A stretch of 36,301 nt of DNA from an uncultured Butyrivibrio sp. (GTDB lineage: Bacteria; Bacillota; Clostridia; Lachnospirales; Lachnospiraceae), in assembly GCA_947168335.1 (NCBI GenBank), contig CAMVLM010000023.1, forward strand, positions 1 to 36,301, read 5' to 3'. Below the pieces are notes generated by a model. It worked only from the letters and a program-made list of their open reading frames with translations. It was not told the origin of the DNA and did not search any database. The position numbers and the translations under genes are program-made. Below are positions 16,357 to 23,967 of this stretch, piece by piece; the stretch's first letter is position 1, and the number at the start of each line of letters is the position of its first letter.

Positions 16357-17070
16357 TTATTTGAGAGAGTACTCGGTTAGCATTCTTGCAGCTTCCCGGA
16401 GGCTCTCTCTTCTTATGTGGACAGAATCTCCATCTTTCATAACGAAAACCTGAAGATCCTTATCAATGCTTTTTACATGTGCAAGGTTTACCAGGTAGCT
16501 CTTATGGCAGCGCATAAAGGAATCATCAGGTGTCTGCGCTTCCACGTTGTCAAGTTTGCCGGTAAGCTGCAGAACTGCACCGTTTGCCATGTGGAGGAAA
16601 ATGGTGTGTGAACTTTGCTCTGCATAGCAGATTTTTTCATATGCAAAGTTCATGTCCTTGCCGTTTATTCGCAGTGTTACACCGCCCTGGCCATCCTTCA
16701 TCTGAAGTGCAAGATCCAGGACTTCACCAACTTCGGTTGGATCAAAGGGTTTCATCAGGTATCGGATTACTCTGTTTTTATAGCCGTCCATAGCGTGATC
16801 CTTGCTGGCTGTGGCAAAGGCAATAGGTACGGAGGAATCTACTGCACGTATTTTGCTTGTGACATCCACACCGCCCATACCCGGCATAAGAATATCCATA
16901 AAGATCAGGTCATAAAAACCCGGTCTGAAGGATTTAAGGAACATTTCACCTGATTCGAAAAGGTCTATCTGACATCCCGGGTGCTGTTTCTCTATAAGAA
17001 ATTGTAACTGGCGTCTTTGTGAAAGCTCATCATCACATACGGCTATTCTGAAATCGTCTGTTTTGCTCAT
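16357..17070 (-). CDS. LytTR-family response regulator
   Basis: 237 aa on the minus strand, start ATG at 17068-17070 with GAGGG seven bases upstream. Residues 6-125 are a receiver (IAVCDDELSQ, phospho-Asp in LIFMDILMPGMGG, Lys in YLMKPFD). Residues about 140-235 are a LytTR DNA-binding domain (MRCHKSYLVNLAHVKSID). Members bind direct repeats and often control surface polysaccharide, bacteriocin or virulence genes. No cognate HPK10-type kinase is next to it. Its stop lies one base from the stop of the convergent HD-GYP gene, so each transcript must run into the other. Confidence 0.93.
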   Translation of the reverse strand: MSKTDDFRIAVCDDELSQRRQLQFLIEKQHPGCQIDLFESGEMFLKSFRPGFYDLIFMDILMPGMGGVDVTSKIRAVDSSVPIAFATASKDHAMDGYKNRVIRYLMKPFDPTEVGEVLDLALQMKDGQGGVTLRINGKDMNFAYEKICYAEQSSHTIFLHMANGAVLQLTGKLDNVEAQTPDDSFMRCHKSYLVNLAHVKSIDKDLQVFVMKDGDSVHIRRESLREAARMLTEYSLK

Positions 17071-17123
17071 AATCAGGCCCTCATAAAAGTAAAAATCTGT
17101 ATGAATATTTTAACACAATTTGC

Positions 17124-17150
17124 TTTATATGGGCATAAAACAAATGTCAA
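17124..17150 (-). promoter_or_regulatory. Promoter of LytTR gene
   Basis: On the minus strand TTGACA (complement of 17145-17150) is followed after 15 bp by TATAAA (complement of 17124-17129). The spacer is slightly short, but both hexamers are close to consensus. Confidence 0.5.
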
Positions 17151-17186
17151 GTACGAAATTTGAAAAATACATTGCATTTTCTGATG

Positions 17187-17215
17187 TTTTCGTATTTAGG
17201 CAAAAGGGGTATACT
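17187..17215 (+). promoter_or_regulatory. Possible promoter of surface protein–GGDEF pair
   Basis: TATACT (17210-17215) is a good -10; the -35 at 17187-17192 (TTTTCG) is weak. It lies 56 bp before ATG 17271, divergent from the LytTR promoter. Confidence 0.4.
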
Positions 17216-17270
17216 AAATTAGTGGTATATTTTCTATCTTGAATTATTTTCAAGGGGAAGAGATGGGGAG

Positions 17271-17933
17271 ATGAAAAGATATTCTTCAAAAAGCAGGATT
17301 ACTTTGCTTGTTCGCATGTTTACAGTGGCATGCTTAGTTTTTCTGCTCTTTGGAGGAACTTGCTCCGAAACGGTTCATGCTTCACATCCAAAGTACTATA
17401 CCAATCATGTAATATTTACTGCACCAAGTGCTGAAAAGATATACGACGGCACACCTCTTACAGAACAGATCGATGTAACGGTGCAGGGACTGCCTGAAGG
17501 CTTTACTTATAAAGCTGTCGCAGAGGGCAGTGTTACTTATCCCGAAGATAACCAGGAAAATAATAATATAGTTACCGATTACATAATCTATGATCAGAGT
17601 GGACTTAATGTTACGGAGCTTTTTGTAAATGTTGAACTTCGTCCGGGCACTCTGAGAGTAAGCTATTCGAACGCAGGTGTGTTGGGAGCAAGAAGAGACA
17701 CTAAAGGAAATGTAACAGGATTTGCGTATACCGAACCCGTCGATGAAGATGAAGATAAAAACGTTGAGATAGAGGATGAGGACACTGCTAAAGCCGGAAA
17801 ACTGAATAATTCTGTGGAAACGTTGCCTATGAGCACATTTTCAGTAGAAGTGCTGGTGTATAGTATCCTATTTGTTATTTTGCTTGCGGTATTTGGAGTT
17901 TTTGTTACTGATAGCAGGAAGATGAGGGAATAA
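17271..17933 (+). CDS. Membrane-anchored extracellular protein with YDGTPLT domain
   Basis: 220 aa. A signal peptide (about 1-37, hydrophobic VRMFTVACLVFLLFGG) is followed by one external domain with the motif KIYDGTPLTEQ, which in Firmicutes surface proteins marks Ig-like or MBG-type repeats. After an acidic stretch (EPVDEDEDKNVEIEDED) comes one membrane helix (about 190-212) and a short positive tail. So the protein is held in the membrane with its domain outside. Its stop overlaps the ATG of the GGDEF gene (TAATG), implying a fixed stoichiometry; it may act as a co-sensor for that cyclase (inference). The exact ligand is unknown. Confidence 0.75.
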   Translation: MKRYSSKSRITLLVRMFTVACLVFLLFGGTCSETVHASHPKYYTNHVIFTAPSAEKIYDGTPLTEQIDVTVQGLPEGFTYKAVAEGSVTYPEDNQENNNIVTDYIIYDQSGLNVTELFVNVELRPGTLRVSYSNAGVLGARRDTKGNVTGFAYTEPVDEDEDKNVEIEDEDTAKAGKLNNSVETLPMSTFSVEVLVYSILFVILLAVFGVFVTDSRKMRE

Positions 17934-19570
17934 TGAGATCTATACAGGAAAAAGTTACTTTGCTTATAACAGTGGCTATCCTTGTGGTAGCACTTGCGGT
18001 CGGACTTACTGCAGCCTATTCTCTTAGACTTGCAGGAGGCTATGATTCTGCTCAGATATTGAGCCTTACCTGTGAAAATGAAGCAGTAAGTATTAACAGA
18101 AGACTTTTAAATACAGAAGAAGCGGTTCAGATTCTTGCAGACTATGCCATAGAGAGACTTTTTTCGGTAGAAAAGCTTGTAAATGATGATGGATACAGAG
18201 ACAGCTATACGGTTCAGCTTGGAAATCTTTTCGCTGATATTGCCAAGAATGTTTCGGGAGCTACAGCATATTATGTACGTTTTAATCCTGAGATAATGCC
18301 GGCTGATTCGGGACTGTACTATGTAAAGAATGCTGAAGATGACCAGTTTGCTGCAGAGAAAAATATTGATCTTCTGGCATATGATGAGAATGACGTTAAC
18401 GTAATCTGGTGGCATAAGCCGGTTGACAACGGAGCACCTACATGGATTTCTCCCTATTACAGTGAATCCAGGAATGCTGAAGTTATCTCTTATGTTATCC
18501 CGCTTTATGAAGATAATGTTCTGGTTGGAATAGCCGGAATGGACATAGATTTTAATGAAATACTTGAGGATGTAAAGAAGGTCAAGATTCTGGAAACCGG
18601 TTATGCATGCCTCGCCAATAATGATGGAACAGTACTCTATAATCCAGGCTTTGAAGCTGGCGGTAACATGAGCGATATGCCTATTAAGGAGTCTCTTTCT
18701 TTTGAGGCACTCAGCAGTGGCAATGTTCCTATAAAGTATACTTTTAACGGAATAAAGAAGCAGATGGCGTACAGAACACTGGCTAATAACATGAGAATTA
18801 TCATCTGTGCTCCTACAAGTGAGATAAATGCTACAAGTAACATGGTAATAAGACAGGTTCTTGTTTCTACGGTAATGGTTCTTTTGACATTCCTTTTCCT
18901 CACTGTAATGCTTTCAAGAAGAATCACAGGGCCTCTTAAAGAGCTTGCTGATGTGGCCAGACAGATTAATGAAGGAAAACTCGAGGTGAATTTCCCTGTG
19001 GAAACAAAGGATGAGGTAGGAGAGCTTACCCACGCCATGGAGAAGATGGTACATCATCTGAAGCATCATATTGATGACCTTAATTCACTTGCTTATCACG
19101 ACTCACTGACTGGTGTTAAGAATAAGACAGCATATGATGATGTGGCTGCGAAACTTGATGGTACCGAAGGTGAGAAGGAATATGGCATAGTAGTACTTGA
19201 TGCCAATAACTTAAAGAAGATAAATGATACTTACGGCCATGAGAGAGGCAATATCTATCTGCAGAATGCCTGTAAACTTACATGCCGTATCTTCAAGGGA
19301 AGTCCTGTTTTCAGAGTGGGGGGAGACGAATTTGTTGTGCTTCTCCAGGGCGATGATTATGATAACTGCTACAAGCTGATGAGAGATTTTGACGTTGAAG
19401 CAGAGAAACATAACAAGATGACCGAGAATGACTGGGAAAAGATAAACATCGCCAAGGGCATGGTTAAATATGACCCTGAAACTGATAAGAATATGGAGTC
19501 CGTATTTAAGAGAGCAGATGCCAGAATGTATATAGCAAAGCAGAAAATGAAGCTTGCTGAGGCACTCTGA
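17933..19570 (+). CDS. dCache–HAMP–GGDEF diguanylate cyclase
   Basis: 545 aa. A helix at 8-30, an external double-Cache-like sensor (about 35-300, with WISPYYSESRNAEVISYVIP and GIAGMDIDF typical of dCache_1), a second helix (about 305-327), HAMP (330-382), and a GGDEF domain (385-545) with the active motif RVGGDEFVV at 462-470. It should make c-di-GMP from two GTP in response to an external ligand. The RxxD inhibitory site normally just upstream of GGDEF is absent (the segment reads IFKGSPVF), so feedback control at that site is not expected. It is coupled by TAATG overlap to the YDGTPLT protein. Confidence 0.93.
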   Translation: MRSIQEKVTLLITVAILVVALAVGLTAAYSLRLAGGYDSAQILSLTCENEAVSINRRLLNTEEAVQILADYAIERLFSVEKLVNDDGYRDSYTVQLGNLFADIAKNVSGATAYYVRFNPEIMPADSGLYYVKNAEDDQFAAEKNIDLLAYDENDVNVIWWHKPVDNGAPTWISPYYSESRNAEVISYVIPLYEDNVLVGIAGMDIDFNEILEDVKKVKILETGYACLANNDGTVLYNPGFEAGGNMSDMPIKESLSFEALSSGNVPIKYTFNGIKKQMAYRTLANNMRIIICAPTSEINATSNMVIRQVLVSTVMVLLTFLFLTVMLSRRITGPLKELADVARQINEGKLEVNFPVETKDEVGELTHAMEKMVHHLKHHIDDLNSLAYHDSLTGVKNKTAYDDVAAKLDGTEGEKEYGIVVLDANNLKKINDTYGHERGNIYLQNACKLTCRIFKGSPVFRVGGDEFVVLLQGDDYDNCYKLMRDFDVEAEKHNKMTENDWEKINIAKGMVKYDPETDKNMESVFKRADARMYIAKQKMKLAEAL

Positions 19571-19586
19571 TATTGCATTTCTTTGT

Positions 19587-19615
19587 TTGTAATACACCCC
19601 ATAAAACGATATAAT
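19587..19615 (+). promoter_or_regulatory. Sigma-A promoter of thioesterase gene
   Basis: TTGTAA (19587-19592), exactly 17 bp spacer, perfect TATAAT (19610-19615), 29 bp before the ATG at 19645. A strong ribosome site (GGAGGG) follows. Confidence 0.75.
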
Positions 19616-19644
19616 TAATATCATCAAATCTTGGAGGGCGTAGT

Positions 19645-20154
19645 ATGAATAACAGAGTATTTCATGTGGATCACCAGATTGCCAGTAAAAATGTTGAGGA
19701 TTCCATTACAGAGTGGACAAAGGTTGTAAAATACAACGATATTAACGGCTATGACAGACTGTTTGGCGGTGAGCTCATGAGCTGGATAGATCAGGTCGCA
19801 GGAACCGTGGCTTTGAGGCATGCGGGAACTCCGGTGACAACAGCAGCTATCGACAATATGCAGTTTAAGCAGTCAGTTCTTCTGAATGATATAGTTGTAC
19901 TTATCGGAAGGATAACCCATGTGGGCAGAACCTCCATGGAGGTCAGAGTGGACACCTATGTTGAGGACCTTCGCACAGGAATGCGACATGTGGTAAACAG
20001 AGCATATCTTACAGAGGTTTGTGTGGATGAGGATGGCAGACCCACAACGGTTCCTTACGGACTTAATGTTAAGACTGAGGCTGAGAGAGCCGAGTGGCAG
20101 GGAGCTGAAAAGAGAATAGAACTTCGTGCTCAAAGAAGAAGAGAAGGGTTCTGA
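19645..20154 (+). CDS. Acyl-CoA thioesterase, hotdog fold
   Basis: 169 aa. The hotdog signature is DRLFGGELMSWIDQVAG (catalytic acid D49), followed by AAIDNMQFKQSV and the strand VGRTSMEVRVDTYVED, as in YciA/YkhA-type acyl-CoA hydrolases. These cut acyl-CoA to free acid plus CoA. The tail is very Arg/Glu-rich. It stands alone between a clear promoter and a terminator, just before the butyrate genes, which could mean a role in short-chain acyl-CoA balance (inference). Confidence 0.88.
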   Translation: MNNRVFHVDHQIASKNVEDSITEWTKVVKYNDINGYDRLFGGELMSWIDQVAGTVALRHAGTPVTTAAIDNMQFKQSVLLNDIVVLIGRITHVGRTSMEVRVDTYVEDLRTGMRHVVNRAYLTEVCVDEDGRPTTVPYGLNVKTEAERAEWQGAEKRIELRAQRRREGF

Positions 20155-20168
20155 TAAAAATTGAAATG

Positions 20169-20212
20169 AAAGGCGCATCGTGGTATCATTTAAGCGGTGC
20201 GCTTTCTTTTTT
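20169..20212 (+). terminator. Terminator after thioesterase gene
   Basis: AAAGGCGCA (from 20169) pairs with TGCGCTTT (from about 20198) with one bulge, followed by CTTTTTT. It lies just after the stop and before the ptb ribosome site. Confidence 0.65.
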
Positions 20213-20262
20213 GTGCATAGTTAATAAATATTCAAATATATGGTTTTCAGGAGGTAATACTG

Positions 20263-21180
20263 ATGAGTAAGAGTTTCGATGACATTCTTGCAAAGCTTAA
20301 AACAGCCAGCACCAAGAAGCTTGCTGTAGCTTGTGCGCAGGATGAGCCTGTTTTGGAGGCGGTTAAACTTGCAAAGGAGCGTGGTATTGCGGATGCAATC
20401 CTTGTAGGTGATAAGGATGAGATTGAGAAGATCGCAGCTTCTATGAACATGGACCTCTCTCAGTATGAGATAGTAGATGTTAAGGATACTGTTGAGGCAG
20501 CTACTACAGCTGTTCAGCTGGTACACGATGGCAAAGCTGATATTTATATGAAGGGCCAGCTTGATTCAAAGACCTTCCTGAAATCAGTTCTTAATAAAGA
20601 GGTTGGACTTCGTACCGGAAGACCTCTCTCTCATGTCTGCGTATTTGAGATTCCCGGAATTGATCGTCTTTTATTCCTTACAGACGTTGCATTCATGCCT
20701 TATCCGACACTTGAGGATAAAAAGGTTATCATTGAGTATACAGTTAATGTAGCAAGAGCTTGTGGCGTTGAGTGCCCTAAGGTTGCTCCTCTTGCAGCAG
20801 TTGAGGTTGTAAATGAGAAGATGCCTGTAACTGTTGAGGCTGCAGAGCTTACGCGCCTTAACGAGGCTGGTGAGATCAAGAACTGTATCGTTGACGGACC
20901 GCTTTCAATGGATCTTGCAATCGATCCTTCTGCAGCAGAGCACAAGGCTGGTGCTAAGGACCGTAAGATTGTTGGTGATGCAGATATCCTTCTTTTCCCT
21001 GATATTCATGCAGGTAACCTTACATATAAGACAATCGTTCGTCTTGCAACAGTTAAGAACGGTAATATCCTTACAGGAACAAAGGCTCCCGTAATTCTTA
21101 CATCACGTTCTGACTCTGTTGAAGTTAAGCTTAATTCAATCGCTCTTGCAGCTGTTGTTGCAGAAGAGAAGAATCTGTAA
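20263..21180 (+). CDS. ptb: Phosphate butyryltransferase
   Basis: 305 aa, ribosome site AGGAGG about 8-9 bases before ATG. It belongs to the phosphate acetyl/butaryl transferase family: the N-terminus KLAVACAQDEPVLEAVK, the central MKGQLDSKTFLKSVLNKEVG with RPLSHVCVFE, and the C-terminal DILLFPDIHAGN are typical of Ptb. It converts butyryl-CoA and phosphate to butyryl phosphate. Codon use is strongly biased (CTT, GCA, AAG, GTT), a sign of high expression. buk follows after 86 bp holding a GC-rich hairpin. Confidence 0.95.
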   Translation: MSKSFDDILAKLKTASTKKLAVACAQDEPVLEAVKLAKERGIADAILVGDKDEIEKIAASMNMDLSQYEIVDVKDTVEAATTAVQLVHDGKADIYMKGQLDSKTFLKSVLNKEVGLRTGRPLSHVCVFEIPGIDRLLFLTDVAFMPYPTLEDKKVIIEYTVNVARACGVECPKVAPLAAVEVVNEKMPVTVEAAELTRLNEAGEIKNCIVDGPLSMDLAIDPSAAEHKAGAKDRKIVGDADILLFPDIHAGNLTYKTIVRLATVKNGNILTGTKAPVILTSRSDSVEVKLNSIALAAVVAEEKNL

Positions 21181-21209
21181 TAATCAGAAGAATTTATAAG
21201 TAAATGCAG

Positions 21210-21233
21210 GCCTCCCCGATTATTAGGGGAGGC
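21210..21233 (+). other. GC-rich hairpin between ptb and buk
   Basis: GCCTCCCC (21210-21217) pairs perfectly with GGGGAGGC (21226-21233) around an 8-base loop. No T-tract follows, so it is more likely an RNA-stability or processing element, or a weak attenuator, than a full terminator. Confidence 0.6.
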
Positions 21234-21266
21234 TTCAAAATAGCTGACCATATAAGGAGGCATATA

Positions 21267-22334
21267 ATGATTAAAAGTTTAATAATCAATCCCGGTTCTA
21301 CTTCAACCAAGGTAGGTATTTTTGAAGATGAGACACTTACCAAGGAAGAGACATTAAGACACAGTACAGAAGAGATCAATCAGTACGCTACAATTATTGA
21401 CCAGAAGGATTTCAGAAAGAACATCATTCTTGACTTCCTCAAGAAAGAGAATATTGATATCAAATCCTTTGATGTTATCGTAGGAAGAGGCGGACTTTTA
21501 AAGCCCATTCCGGGTGGCACATACGAGTGTACAGATGCACTTCTTGATGATCTTAAGAAGGGTGTTCAGGGACAGCATGCATCTAACCTCGGCGGAATCC
21601 TTGCAAGAGAGATTGGTGATGAGATCGGTGCTAAATCCTATATCGTAGATCCCGTTGTAGTTGATGAGATGGAGCCTGTAGCACGTATTTCCGGTATTCC
21701 TGAAATTGAGCGTGTTTCAATCGATCATCCTCTTAACCAGAAAGCAGTTGCCAGAAGATTTGCCAAAGAGAACGGCAAAAAATACGAGGACATCAACGTT
21801 ATAGTTGTACACATGGGTGGCGGTACATCAGTAGGTGTTCACAAAAAGGGCAAGATGGTAGATGTATTCGCAGCACTTAACGGTGATGGAGCATTCTCTC
21901 CTGAGAGAACAAACGGTGTTCCCGCACTTGCACTTGTTGATATGTGTTTCTCCGGAAAATACACATATGAAGAGATGAAGAAGAAGATCGTTGGCGGCGG
22001 CGGTCTTAACGCATATCTTGGAACAAATGATATGAGAGAAGTTAACCAGATGTGTGATGATGGTAATGAGAAGGCACAGCTTGTGCGTTCAGCATTTATC
22101 TATCAGGTTTGCAAGAACATCGGTGCATGTGCAACAGTTCTTAAGGGTCAGGTAGATCAGATTATCTTAACCGGTGGTATCGCTTATGGTAAGGTGATCA
22201 CAGATGCTATCACAGAGAGCGTTGGATTTATCGCACCTGTTACTGTTTATCCCGGGGAGGATGAACTTCTTGCACTCGCACAGGGCGCACTCAGAGTAAT
22301 GAATGGTGAAGAGCAGGCTAAAATTTACGCCTGA
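21267..22334 (+). CDS. buk: Butyrate kinase
   Basis: The start is ATG 21267 after AAGGAGG; an in-frame ATG at 21204 lies before the hairpin and is not used. The 355-aa protein has the acetokinase-family features: LIINPGSTSTKVGIF at the N-terminus, VIVGRGGLLKPIPGG, VVHMGGGTSVGVH and ILTGGIAYG. It converts butyryl phosphate and ADP to butyrate and ATP, the last energy-yielding step of the ptb-buk route. Codon bias matches ptb. No terminator is seen before the next gene, 13 bp away. Confidence 0.95.
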   Translation: MIKSLIINPGSTSTKVGIFEDETLTKEETLRHSTEEINQYATIIDQKDFRKNIILDFLKKENIDIKSFDVIVGRGGLLKPIPGGTYECTDALLDDLKKGVQGQHASNLGGILAREIGDEIGAKSYIVDPVVVDEMEPVARISGIPEIERVSIDHPLNQKAVARRFAKENGKKYEDINVIVVHMGGGTSVGVHKKGKMVDVFAALNGDGAFSPERTNGVPALALVDMCFSGKYTYEEMKKKIVGGGGLNAYLGTNDMREVNQMCDDGNEKAQLVRSAFIYQVCKNIGACATVLKGQVDQIILTGGIAYGKVITDAITESVGFIAPVTVYPGEDELLALAQGALRVMNGEEQAKIYA

Positions 22335-22347
22335 AAATTAGGGGTTT

Positions 22348-23967
22348 ATGAAGGTATTTCTTGTTGAGGACGAATTTGTTGTAAGAGAGGGTATCAAAAA
22401 TAATATCGATTGGGCAGGTCATGGCTATGATTTCTGCGGAGAAGCAGGCGATGGGGAAGTTGCTTACTCCATGATACAGAAACTTAAGCCTGACATTGTC
22501 ATAACCGATATTAAGATGCCCTTTATGGATGGGCTTACTCTAAGCCGAATGATCAAGGAAGAATTTCCGTGGATCGAGATTATTCTGCTGACAGGATACG
22601 AAGATTTTCAGTTTGCCACTGAGGCAATCAGGATCGGCGTATCCTGTTATCTGTCAAAACCCATAAGTGGAGAAAATTTATTAAAAGAGGTGGATGCACT
22701 TTCTTCAAGGATTGCCGAGAAGAGCAAGGAGCGCGAAGCCAGATTACGCTACGAAGAGGATATGAAGGAGAGAAGGGAACTGGAAAAACTTGAGTTTTTC
22801 AGAAGCCTTGTTACCGGTGGAAAAGATTTTTCTGACCTCATCGATAGCGCTAAAAGGCTGTCCATAGATATTACAGGGATGCGTTACAATACCATCCTTC
22901 TTAAGGTGTGGTCCACAAGACATGATAATTACGAATATTCACAGAGTGTTGTTGAGGTTTCTGACGGAATAAGTCAGATAGCTGAAAAATACGGTGCACT
23001 CTGTTTTGATTTAAATGTTGAAGGAATGGCTCTTTTATTCAGGGGAGATGACGATGAAGCACTGAACCGGAAGATGGAAGAGTGCATAGATAGTCTGAAA
23101 GAGCTTTTTAATGACTACAGTCATATCAGATATTTTGGCGGCGTCGGCCAGTTTGTCGGAAGGATTACTGAGATACCTGTGTCCTTTGGATGGGCAAGCA
23201 GGGCCTTTGCACATATGTATCTGACTGAGGATAACGGATTCCTGGTGGGTTCGGAGGACGGACTTAAGCCGGAAAAGGAAGATGTGATTCTTTCTGAGAT
23301 TGATCCCAGGCATATAGACAGACGTCTTATCAGAGAGTTTCTGCGACGGGGAGAGATGTCTGAGACTGAATTTTTCATGGAAGAATTCATAAACGGAATG
23401 GGGAAAAATGCCATAAGATCTACAATGCTCAGGCAATATATCGCTATGGATATATACTTCTGTGTGGGCGATTTCGTTGAAAATGAGCTGGGGCTTCCAA
23501 GGAAAGATCTTGGAGAGGCACTGGAGACACCCAGTCCCGAGATACTGGCAGATGAAAATAAGACAGCCAGATATCTTGAGAGGATAGTGAATAAGGCTCT
23601 GGAGCTTCGAGATGAGAATTCCAAGGGACATTACAGGGATGTGGTCAGCGATGTGATCGCATATATTGAGAATCATTATACCGAGGAGGATCTGTCACTC
23701 AATACATTGGCGGCACATGTGAATTTTTCACCAAATCATTTAAGTGCAGTGTTTAAGCAGCAGACAGGCAAGCCGTTTATCAAATATCTCACAGATTACA
23801 GAATGAATGCGGCTAAAGACCTTCTTAGCAGTACTTCCAAGAAGAGTACAGAGATAGGTATTATGGTGGGATACAAAGATCCCCATTATTTTTCATATTT
23901 ATTTAAAAAGACACAGGGCGTAACTCCTACACAGTACAGAAGCGGGAGCTTTGGAGAGGGAGAATGA
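22348..23967 (+). CDS. YesN-type response regulator, AraC output
   Basis: 539 aa. Receiver at 1-120 (VFLVEDEFVVREGI, phospho-Asp D54 in IVITDIKMPFMDG, Lys in YLSKPIS), a middle region of about 300 residues with no clear fold, and two AraC helix-turn-helix units at the C-terminus (LAAHVNFSPNHLSAVFKQQ and IGIMVGYKDPHYFSYLFKK). It pairs with the next gene, which it overlaps by four bases (ATGA). This type usually turns on the neighbouring sugar ABC operon. It begins 13 bp after buk with the weak site TAGGGG, so some of its transcript probably comes from ptb-buk. Confidence 0.93.
   Translation: MKVFLVEDEFVVREGIKNNIDWAGHGYDFCGEAGDGEVAYSMIQKLKPDIVITDIKMPFMDGLTLSRMIKEEFPWIEIILLTGYEDFQFATEAIRIGVSCYLSKPISGENLLKEVDALSSRIAEKSKEREARLRYEEDMKERRELEKLEFFRSLVTGGKDFSDLIDSAKRLSIDITGMRYNTILLKVWSTRHDNYEYSQSVVEVSDGISQIAEKYGALCFDLNVEGMALLFRGDDDEALNRKMEECIDSLKELFNDYSHIRYFGGVGQFVGRITEIPVSFGWASRAFAHMYLTEDNGFLVGSEDGLKPEKEDVILSEIDPRHIDRRLIREFLRRGEMSETEFFMEEFINGMGKNAIRSTMLRQYIAMDIYFCVGDFVENELGLPRKDLGEALETPSPEILADENKTARYLERIVNKALELRDENSKGHYRDVVSDVIAYIENHYTEEDLSLNTLAAHVNFSPNHLSAVFKQQTGKPFIKYLTDYRMNAAKDLLSSTSKKSTEIGIMVGYKDPHYFSYLFKKTQGVTPTQYRSGSFGEGE

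Noticed and set aside
21204-21266. Upstream start for butyrate kinase
   Set aside because: It lies before the hairpin and has no ribosome site; ATG 21267 after AAGGAGG gives the family's N-terminus.
23035-23676. 213- and 167-codon minus-strand open frames
   Set aside because: Shadows of the YesN-type regulator gene; no start signals and no recognisable domain.
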